Below, in pieces: positions 22,786 through 31,783 of a DNA stretch of 64,000 nucleotides; positions within the stretch are counted from its first letter, which is position 1, and every line of letters begins with the position of its first letter. Under the pieces are notes generated by a model. It was not told the origin of the DNA. It was given only the letters and a program-made list of their open reading frames with translations, and did no database searches. The translations under genes were made by a program, and so were the position numbers. Source of the stretch: Spinacia oleracea (taxonomy: Eukaryota; Streptophyta; Magnoliopsida; Caryophyllales; Amaranthaceae); the NCBI RefSeq assembly GCF_020520425.1, contig NC_079491.1, positions 23,613,449 to 23,677,448 of the forward strand. Direction: 5' to 3'.

Positions 22786-23930
22786 CAATTAAGTAAAAAG
22801 AGGGAATTGATAATTTATATATTACTTTGTACTTTTTTTATGGGGTAAAATAGTGCATATTAGCTAGCATTATATAGAGCAATGGTAGTTGACTCCTAAT
22901 TAATTATGTATCTCTTATTATCTTTTACCGAGTCTTTATTTATTTATTTTAACTCCTAGCAAAATTTATCTCTTATTATCTTTTTACTGAGCCTTTATCG
23001 AGTCTTTATTTCTCTGATTCATGCCATAATTTATCTCTTGTAGAGTTTTACTCAGTAGTTGTTCATTATCGACTATGTCGCCTATACCAACTTAATTGGC
23101 CGTTATTTAATACATGGGAATTCGTCTTCATCATATTCGTATATTCAAACACGTAATAAACCTAGAGTTTTACGAAGAACAAACCTCAATCGTTTATACG
23201 AAAATTACATATGCACACAATTTATTAATTAAGAAGCAATAATTTGTCATTACTTGTTAAAAAAGAAATGATAAAATCATACTGTTTTGGACAAATTCTA
23301 TTTAGGGTCGAACTTGTCTTAGGGTGGTGCTAACAATCGTTCGAGCAAGATAATAACGAGATGACAAGAATAATATGATTGAGCAATAAGAGTGTATTAT
23401 TAGCAAGTAAGCGTTATATGTTACAAGAAGATCATTCGAGGCTTTATATAGCCTTACAATGAGACGTAATGCACAAAAAGGCGGCATAATTAAGCCATTA
23501 ATGCTCCCTCCCTTAACCTAAGCTTCTATTAACTATTGTTGTAACCGATGCCGTCTTACATAGCCTTTGTAGGCAAGTTGATCAGTCACCCTTCATGCCT
23601 TGCTGGCTGCTATGTATACTCCATGGTGGCACATTTAAGCCACGTCACTAAGGAGGATATTTTTCCCCCTAACAATTGTCCCAAAACCCATTTTGAATTT
23701 CTTCCGGGAAGTTCAAAAGAAAAATGGATTTTCATTTTCGAAAAAAGGGAGGAAATAACCTCCTGCTCTACCAATGACCGGTGTGATTATAATGACGGTC
23801 TCGAGAAGCAAACGATCAGTCACTTCAATAAATACATGCCTTCACTTCCACTTCCTCACGCTTCCTCTCTCTCTCTTCTCAACTGCAAAAACCTGGAGTT
23901 CTTCTCTCTCCAGAATTCAGGTAACCACCA
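22786..23930. other. Noncoding region upstream of transposon ORF
   Basis: AT-rich sequence with no convincing coding potential until 24016. The open frame can be extended leftward to 23548, but that part contains a poly-Leu run encoded by the microsatellite and looks like 5' leader: a TATA-like AATAAATAC at about 23828, pyrimidine-rich sequence and a GT donor (CAG-GTAACC) near 23920. Repeated ATTATCTTTT(T)ACNGAG words occur at 22918-22997. No RNA gene was recognised. Confidence 0.5.
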
Positions 23931-23933
23931 TTT

Positions 23934-23988
23934 TCTTCTTCTTCTTCTTCTTCTTCTTCTTCTTCTTCTTCTTCTTCTTCTTCTTCTT
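23934..23988. repeat. (CTT)n microsatellite
   Basis: About 18 uninterrupted trinucleotide units. It makes poly-Leu, poly-Phe, poly-Glu or poly-Arg in the different frames, which explains several spurious open frames around it. Confidence 0.97.
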
Positions 23989-24015
23989 TTCTGGTTTTCT
24001 GGTTTTTCATCCTCC

Positions 24016-24624
24016 ATGTCGCAAAAAATGGGGACCAAATCGACCCGAGCAAAAAACAAGAAGGTTGTAATTGAGTGCGATTTGGACGGCAGACCGTTGT
24101 TCCGTCCGAGAAACATCCTGGACAAAAAGAATGCTCAGGCGGCGACCTGGGGAAACCAAGATGCGGCGGCGCTGAAGGCTGAGTGCGGGTTCCCACCGTC
24201 GGCGGTGATTCACTTGCCGTTGCCCGATGAACGGGCCGATTGGACATCAGACGGCTGGGTCTGCTATTATGAGTATCCTTTTAAAATCGGGTACACCTAC
24301 CCCTTTACGCCGCTAGAAAGGGGTGTCTTGAAAACCCTAGGAGTGTCGCCGGCGCAGTTGATGCCGCAGGTCTGGCGTGTCATGCACCTTGTTGACCACT
24401 TGGCTGGCAAATTGGGGATGGAATTCCGAGTGGAGGACCTAGTATACACTTACAAGGTCCGAAACTACGGTGCCGGCGGATATTTGTTGCATGAGAAGGA
24501 CGAAAGGAAGACTTTTCGGGGTTCGGATAAATCCAACGACAAAGGGTGCCCCGGTTTTTCTTTGTAGAGTTCGCGAGTTTGGGGCCCGACTCTGATTTCT
24601 TGACTGGGGAATGGAAAGCCATAG
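24016..24624 (+). pseudogene. 'Putative gypsy type transposon' domain protein, frameshifted
   Basis: From Met at 24016 (MSQKMGTKSTRAKNKK) the frame encodes a basic N-terminus, then the plant-specific domain known as 'Putative gypsy type transposon' (Transposase_28, PF04195): DGWVCYYEYPFKIGYTYPFT, LMPQVWRVMHLVDHL, VEDLVYTYKVRNYG. The frame ends at 24567, but in another frame at about 24552-24624 the domain continues as FFFVEFASLGPDSDFLTGEW and reaches a GT donor (ATAG-GTATTT). One base has been lost at about 24545-24555, so the product is truncated within the domain. Such genes belong to plant Gypsy elements; their function is unknown. The downstream exon is not visible because LTR sequence follows at 24645. 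Confidence 0.8.
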
Positions 24625-24644
24625 GTATTTTTTGTTTAATTTTG

Positions 24645-26767
24645 TGTAATACCTCAAAATTTTTAAACTCGATTTATTAAAATTAAATATATTTATTAGC
24701 TTGATTTCGTTTTAAATAATTACGAATAATCGAATTTCGTTAATTTAAACGATTTTACGATTTATTTTTAAACGATAAATTTATAAACGAAAATTTATTT
24801 ATTTTTCGTTAACGATAATTTTTATAAGGAATTATTTTAATTAAACATTTCTATTTTTAGTAGTTTCCAAAAATAGCAATAATTTCATAAATTTTGGCCT
24901 AATCTTGCGAAATTACAAAAATACCCTTGAAAGAGAAAAATTCCATTTCTCTTCTTCTTCCTCCCCTCCACGTATGTTTCCCACTCCCCTTTCCTTGAAA
25001 TCTGACTACATTCATGCCTTGGGGACCAAGGACTTCCCCTTGTTCATCACTCTACCTATTTACAAAAACTGATTTTTGTTCAATTCAATTCCAAGAAATC
25101 AACAGAACACAAAATCAATTCTCCTCTCCTTGATTCAAACCACCACCCACGACCACCATCTTCCACCACCATATTCACCATTATCGACCACCACCAACCA
25201 CCCAGAACCACTCGACTTCCGCAACCACCACCGCACACCCACCGTAGCTCCCTGCTCTCTCTCCTTCCAGGTCACAAACTCCCCTGCCCGTCCCTCTTTT
25301 CTCTTCGCTGCACCACACCCGCAGCCACCAACTCATGATATTTTAAAAATAAAATAGGCGAGCTACTTCTATTTTTGGAGGAGAAAAGAATTTAATACGC
25401 ATGTTTAAATTAGAATTAGAAGCCATGTCTTTTAATTTTAAAACAAGGACACTCTTGTCTTTTCCATCATTAAAACAGATCTCCAAAGCCTATAAACATT
25501 GGTGATCACCCTTAAAATCGCTCACAAATATTCATTAAACACAAAAGCAAAATCCTAACTCGAATTCTCTCTTTTTCTGTCGAACTTTTGTTTGACCTTA
25601 TTTCACCTATCTGCGGTAGTTTTTAAGCCACAGGTTTCTTCTTTAAAGTTGTATATATTGAAAAGTTATTGAACTGTTCCTGAAGAATCGTTTGATTGGA
25701 CTATAGATTAGGATTTTGGCTGTTTCAAAATTCTACATCACTATTTCAACTTCTTCTCTCCCCTTGTAGCACTAGAAATCTCCTCCTATAATAATTTAAT
25801 AAACTATAATTAATCACCTATTAATTAAATTTCCAGAAATATTATTAACTTTAAACCATCATAAATAATATGAAATTATTAGTTTTTAGGTTAACTAATT
25901 AACCTAATTGATCCTTTAAAACCCTAACAAGAAAATCAATTTAAAACATGCATTAAAACTCTAAAAAATAAAGCTTTTATACTTTTAATATAATCTGAAA
26001 ATTATAATCAATAATATAATTAGAAATCATAATCGTAATAAATACATAATTTGATTTCTAATTATAATTAACATAACTAATCTTTATTTTATATATAAAA
26101 CTTAATTAAAACAATTACATAAAGAAGAAGGGAGGAAGAGAAAGATACCTACCGGCACAAGGGCACGACGACGGTGGCTGGATCGGAGGCCGTGAGGAGG
26201 GGCAGCGGCCTGCTGGGCTGGTGCTGCTCGACCTATGTGGGACTATCGTGCGCGGCAAGGGGAACAGAAGGGGAGAGAAGAATTTGAAATAGGACTGCAA
26301 AATTTTGAAACGGCCTAACTCCTAATCTATATTTCGAAATCAAAAAATTCTTGAGGCTAACATTCAATGACTTTTCAAGATCTACAACTTTGAAGAAGAA
26401 ACCTTAGGCTAAAATCGATCGCAAGTAGGGGTTTTGAGGGTGATCACCTATAAATCTTTATAGGCTTTGGGGATATGATTTAATGATGGAAAAGACAAGA
26501 GTGTCTTTTTTTTAAAATTAAAAGACATGGTTTCTAATTTTAATTTTACTTGCGCATTAAATTCTTTTCTCCTCCAAAAACAAAATTAGCTTGCCTAATT
26601 TATTTTTAAAATATTTTTCTCCTCGAAAAAATAATAATAAGTATTTCTAATTAAATAAAATACATTTAAATAAATACTTAAATGCAACTTTAATTTAAAA
26701 TTCTCTTAAAGATACTTTATAAATATGATAAATATATTTATAATTTAATAAAAATTTGGGTATTATA
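24645..26767. mobile_element. Gypsy-type LTR pieces, internally rearranged
   Basis: Bounded by TGTAATACCTC at 24645 and GGGTATTATA at 26767, which look like LTR ends (last TACA changed to TATA). The right part (about 26290-26767) resembles the 3' part of the LTR at 19369-22368 in plus direction, including CTCCTAATCTATA and ACTTTGAAGAAGA. The middle part (25346-25725) is an inverted copy of the same segment. The left part carries a proline-codon-rich CCACCA tract (25140-25230) and resembles the minus-strand 3' end of such LTRs. It is either one LTR with an internal inverted repeat or two LTR fragments in opposite directions. Flanking words do not match. No coding sequence. Confidence 0.6.
25346..26620. 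repeat. Imperfect inverted repeat within LTR pieces
   Basis: The arm at 25346-25725 is repeated in inverse at about 26295-26620. Matching words include GGAGGAGAAAAGAATTTAAT with ATTAAATTCTTTTCTCCTCC, and GACACTCTTGTCTTTTCCAT with its complement at about 26490-26509. The arms are interrupted by indels; the 570-base spacer is AT-rich. Confidence 0.7.
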
Positions 26768-26904
26768 ATTATACTTATTTCTAATCTCGTTCAATCGATT
26801 TGTCTTAAGAATTTAATCACATTATTTAATTTAAACCTAGTTTACACTATATTAACACTTAGGGTTTTGTGAAATTCGTTTGATAGAGCTAAACCTAGAG
26901 CTGT

Positions 26905-27365
26905 CAATTCTTAACCCGAACCGTTGAACCCGCTGGATTAATCCGATCGTTAAGAACCAGAACCGTTAATAAACCGTGAGCTAGAACCCGAAATCCGATC
27001 CGATCCGATAATATTCAACCCGAACCATCTCGAAAACATTAACCCGATTAAGATCCGATAACAAACCGTCATGCGGCAACACGAACCGTTTCTACCTGAA
27101 CCGAATGGACCTGAAAAACCCGTTAATGACTCGATTTGTTTCCATCTGAACTATTTCAACCCGGGAAAACACGTTTACAACCCGAACTGTTTCAACCCGG
27201 ACTTTTTCAACCCGGACCGTTTACAACCCGGACTGTTTCAACCCGGACCGTTTACAACCCGAACTGTTTCAACCCGAACCGTTTACAACCCGAACCTTTT
27301 TTTAACTCGAATCGTTTATTACCTGAATTGTTTCAACCCGAACCGTTTACAACCCGTAATCCTTT
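26905..27365. repeat. Minisatellite of 15-16 bp CCCGAACCGTTTACAA units
   Basis: From about 27155 the sequence alternates GTTTACAACCCGGAC and TGTTTCAACCCGGAC type units of 15-16 bases for roughly 13 copies. Looser CCCGAACCGTT words extend left to 26920. Because the unit is close to a multiple of three, open frames with NPDRLQPGLFQPG-like repeats appear in two frames at once; I treat them as artefacts. Confidence 0.85.
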
Positions 27366-28009
27366 TATTTGAGTAATCAAATGTAGAATGTTATAATCTT
27401 TAATATATTCTTGGCAATGTTATAAAACTTATGAATTTGTATTATTTTATTAGTCTTGCACTCTTTTATTGACCCATATTCAACTGATTAATCGATTACT
27501 AAACTAAATTGATCTAATTCAAATCTTATTATAAGTTATTACCAAAGAACTAATCGGAAAACTATGTAGTTTTAACTAAATCGACTTAATTCATATACAA
27601 TTGAACTTGTTTGTCTCGTTTTGTTGTTGATCATGTTAGTCTTATTGCAGTTTAAACCGATATGAATATATGATAAAATTATATTTAGAAACTTTACAAA
27701 TTCATTACATATTAGTTCATCACTATCTATTATTAGTTACTAAGTTATTAGTTAAGGAGTATTAATTTTCATCAATAAATGTTTCATGAATACGAAGTGA
27801 TGAACAATATTAGGCATTAGTGATTAGTTCATCGTTATCTATGATAAAACTAAGTAATATACTATATACTCACTAACTCTACTGGTCTTAAAATTTTAAC
27901 ACTTTTAAAATTTAGTTACCGTCCTTGTTTCTTAATTAAGATATCCATATTATAATATAAACATATTGAAAATTATGATTTTAGTAATAACTCGATATTG
28001 TTTATAATT
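27366..28009. other. AT-rich spacer
   Basis: Lies between two CCCGA-rich arrays. AT-rich, many stops in all frames, no motif recognised. Confidence 0.6.
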
Positions 28010-28265
28010 GTATCCGAATTGACCTGACCAGACATGAACCCGGCCTGATATGTACCCAGCCTGATATGAACCCGACCCGATATGATATGAACCTGTTATA
28101 ATCAGGAAACCCGTTTACAACCCGACATGCTCCAACCCGAACCGATTTTACCCGACTATAATCCAACCCGAGCTGACCCGACCCAACTATAACCCGATCC
28201 GACACAACCCGACCCAATATGACCCGACCTGATTATAACCCGACTCAATATAAACCCGCTAACCT
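28010..28265. repeat. Degenerate AACCCGACC repeat tract
   Basis: Roughly twenty AACCCGAC or ACCCGACC words separated by TATAAT, ATATGA or similar linkers, without strict period. Similar in composition to the array at 26905-27365 but built from CCCGACC rather than CCCGAACCG. A minus-strand open frame through it is repeat-driven. Confidence 0.8.
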
Positions 28266-28390
28266 TTTGGGATCGTGTAACATACTTCGTACACAATTTA
28301 AGCCTTAAGTCTTAGAGCAACTCCAATTGATACAAAATGGACCTGCTCACAAAAAAATGAGCATGTGAGCAGGTAGCCCACCATGGTACA

Positions 28391-30725
28391 TGTAACAACC
28401 CTTCTATTTAAGCTTATCTTAAAGACACTAATTAAATTTTAACCTTAACTAATTATTAAAAATTTCGACAGCATTTCCCTAAATATGGACAACCTAAAAT
28501 ATTATTTAGGGTATTACGTCATACTTCCTTTAACCTGCATCAACTACATCATTCCAACATATAAAAATTTCCCAATACACCATCAGGGTGTTACTGCTAC
28601 GCCTACTTATAAAGTGGATGCAAAGCTAAGTACTAATAATATTACATAACTAAAAGAATTCAATTAACTTATACACACTTATTAAAGTCTTTCATAGAAG
28701 TACACTTCAACTAAGCTCTCAACTTTACTTCACGTGTACCTAAAATTCAACGCCAATACCTGCATCTCCTGCTCACCATAATTAAATGGGTCGTCGCAGG
28801 TTCAATTCCAAAGGGGAGAGCAATAAAACAAACACCAAAACAAAGAAAAGAATCAGCAAAGCTGGTAACCACCACTCCACTCAGTAAAATAAATATTAAC
28901 GAAATCATATAAGCATAAACACGTTAAATAGTACACCAAAGTTCTAAACGTCGTTCTCAAATAATTTTGAATAATAAAATATAAAACAAAATGAGCCTTT
29001 GAGGATTTCTAATGGTTTTCTATTTGAATTCTCCTCTAATCGTATAAACCCTTTCTCATATATTCCTAATTCCTTGAATTCTCCATTCTAAGTAGATCCG
29101 GGAGCCTCTGACAATCTACTGAACAATAGATAGACCCGGGAGCTAGCCCCCGACAATCTATTTGAGATGTACCCGGGAGCCCCTGACAGTACATTCATTC
29201 TTCGTTGGCCAACTATTTTCAATAACCTCTAGTGTGCACACCCCCAAATCTAGCTTTTACGTGACCCGGGAGCCTCTGAACAGTCACACCAGAGATGAGG
29301 ACGGTTTACCATCTTGCCACATACGACGATAATCAATTCCGAATTGCCACATACGGCGATAATCAATTCCGAATTGCCACATACGGCGGAAATCACTAAA
29401 TTCTCTAATCACCCTAAGCTCAAATCTCCAACACTCATAAAGTTTCTCCGATTATAATTGAAAGTAATTAGCTCACTCCCATTCAATCTTCCGATTCTAT
29501 AACTTTATCGCCAATACAAAATATGATATTCGCTATTAATCTAACCCATAAAGTATCACCATTCTCTAATTCATTTACTGATATCAAACATCCACACTAT
29601 AGTAAATAAAACCAACAAGGCAAAAGTCACATTTTCATATCACCAATACAATAGTTTTATTATAGAAATCTATTAAGAGTAATTCGTAAAACATCTTTGA
29701 CAATTCAATGTGTATTGAAAACATTAGCTAAACCAAAGTTTAAAACTTTTATAAGAGAGGTTGCTTAATATTGTAAAATGAATATTCATAGATTTGCATT
29801 TAAGTCGTTAACACATAAATTCAAAGGTTATGAATGAAAGAGGTGTCCAGGGGTTACCTTGAGCAAGCTCTTCGCGCAATTTCGGATGTTCTATTCCCCA
29901 ACTCGTTCTTCTCGGTCGGCTTAATAACCATTCTTTACTTCGACAAACAAGAACTCCGAGATATCTATAACTCCACCCAACTTTCTTCAACTCCATACTA
30001 CTTCTTCATAATGAACCTTACTTGTAGTCTCCAATTCACTTTGTGATTCTAAACCAAAGAAACAGGGGATAGCAATAGCAGAAGTGACAACAACAACAAC
30101 AACATCGACATCAACACATCAGTAGTGACATCGAATCTCCGACGAAGGATCAACATCACAATTAACACAAAGGAGAGAGAAAATTAAATGGGTAATTTAG
30201 GATTTGGCTTTACCTCATTTCAATTGTAAGGGATGAAGGTAAGTATTACTTTTTGGTGAATTTTGTTGGGAAGACTCACAATTTCGCTTGAAGGGAGTAG
30301 GCGGTGGAAGGTGGGTGTGGTGGAGGAAGTCTTTGTCACAAGTCTATATTGGACACAAGTGAGTACCAATAGAGAATTTGGAGTACCAATAGAGAATGAG
30401 ATTTAGAAACCTCGGGCGTGGTGTCGGTGCCCAAACAATAGAGAATGAGAGGAGGTGGGAAGTTAAATTTTTTTTTTTTTTAAATTCAATAAAATTGAAC
30501 TACTAATTAATCATTGAAATGAACATTTGACAAATATTTAATCACAGCATTGTGGCAACATACCAAGAAGACACGGGGAAGAGGAGAGAGATAAGATACT
30601 GAGCCCTATTTTTTTTTATAAAATAAACAATACTCTTTTTATCAAAGGAAAATTAAAACTCTAATTAAGGTAATAAATTATAATTATCATGAAGTTATAA
30701 TTTGCTTAAAATTTGGGCTATTACA
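28391..30725 (+). mobile_element. Gypsy-type solo LTR (2335 bp), TSD GTACA
   Basis: Starts TGTAACAACCC and ends GGGCTATTACA, and is flanked on both sides by GTACA (28386-28390 and 30726-30730). The TG...CA ends, 5-bp duplication and lack of internal region identify a solo LTR. Inside are four spaced copies of ACCCGGGAGCC followed by CTGACA or a variant (29096-29290) and a roughly 31-bp tandem repeat of ATTGCCACATACGGCGA (29312-29395). Short open frames (29808-30046) lack domains. Confidence 0.9.
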
Positions 30726-30834
30726 GTACAACAATGACATAAGCGGTTGTTAAATCCTTGTAGCTATTTTGGGCTACGTAGCTCAAAAAAAATATTGCTC
30801 AAATAAATAAATTATTAAAATTAAATATTATAGG

Positions 30835-31388
30835 GAACTACAAAGTATTGTGAGCGATTTCCTTCAATATTGTTTAAAGAACGTCAAATTTCGAAAATGC
30901 GCCACTTTTTAACTTAATTCCACCATACCTTCCACGTCAGCATTAAAATCGGTTTTTTTTTTAACAAAGCGGCACTAAACCGCTATCTCAGGTAGCGGTT
31001 GACTTAAGTAAACCGCTATCTCAGATAGCGATTTATATATTCCCTAAATCAAAACTTACAGTGAGCTTCTAAAACAAAAACTTAACCGTACCCCCGTTAT
31101 GTTTTATAGCAAACCGCCATATGAGATAGCGGTTTTGTTTTAAAGCAAACCGCTATCTCAGATAGCGGTTTATAACATTGAACCGCCATCTGAGATGTCT
31201 TTGCTTTAAAACGAAACCGCTATCTCAGATGGCGGTTCAACGCTGAAACGGAAAAAAAAATTACTTCTCTCTCCCTTGCTTACGTGGACGGTATGGTGGA
31301 AATTAACTTAGAAAGTAACGTATTTTGGGAATTATTGGATTTTTATGCAATATTGAAGGAAATCAGTCAAGTACTGTAGCCCATCAAT
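30835..31388. mobile_element. Long-TIR MITE with palindromic core
   Basis: About 105-110 bases at each end are inverted copies (roughly 75-80 percent alike by eye). The shared core is GATTTCCTTCAATATTG (about 30868-30884 and inverted at 31347-31363) and CCACCATACC-TCCACGT (30922-30938 and inverted at 31290-31306). The middle is filled with palindromes. Long TIRs suggest a Mutator-like MITE, but no 9-bp target duplication could be matched. No coding sequence. Confidence 0.65.
30978..31240. repeat. Array of CCGCTATCTCAGATAGCGG palindromes
   Basis: Five full and one partial near-perfect palindromes with this core occur at about 30978, 31011, 31112, 31147, 31181 (half) and 31214. The copies at 31112 and 31214, with their adjacent TTTTAAAGCAAA-like sequence, are themselves inverted copies of each other (about 38 bases, two mismatches), enclosing the copy at 31147. 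A hairpin within a hairpin is therefore possible. Confidence 0.85.
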
Positions 31389-31783
31389 GTGATAATTTAT
31401 AATTTTAATCATTTATAATTAAAAATTTAATGTGATAAACATAGCCGCAACATCTTGTAGCTCACCGTTGAAGTTGCTCCAAAGAGTACCCACTCACCCA
31501 CACAACACCGTTACACAGCTGACAAATTATCAAGTTAAATTTACACAACTGAAACCTTCTTAAAAATCACCAAATCACTCAATTGAAGAAATCACCACAA
31601 TTCTCCCTCTCTTTCCCTCTCAATCGCGGAATTGCTCTCTCCTCCCGGTTCGCTCGAGTAGCGGAAGAAAGATAAAGCGAACAACCAGCAAAGGTACTTC
31701 TTCTCTTCATTCTATCAACAAATTATAGGATTTTTCTGTTGCAATTGCTGTTCTCTTTTTAATTTGTTAAAAAAAATAAAATA

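Larger units (their letters stand above)
28315..31480. mobile_element. TIR element (Harbinger-like MITE) split by later insertions
   Basis: The left end GAGCAACTCCAATTG (28315-28329) and the right end CAACTTCAACGG read inverted from 31480 (GGAGCAACTTCAACGG) form imperfect terminal repeats, with TTA before the left end. This is the usual layout of PIF/Harbinger-type MITEs in plants. Its own sequence is short: 28315-28390, 30731-30834 and about 31389-31480. A solo LTR (28391-30725) and a palindrome-rich element (about 30835-31388) account for the rest. No transposase is present. Confidence 0.5.

Noticed and set aside
23856-24247. Poly-Arg/poly-Glu reading frames
   Set aside because: Encoded by the (CTT)n microsatellite antisense; the sense frame holds the real domain.
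27071-27376. NPDRLQPGLFQPG repeat protein
   Set aside because: Minisatellite translation; the unit alternates 15-16 bases, so the frame is not kept, and no start context is seen.
30978-31240. CRISPR-like spaced repeats
   Set aside because: Palindromic units with irregular spacing in a plant MITE; no cas genes or eukaryotic relevance.
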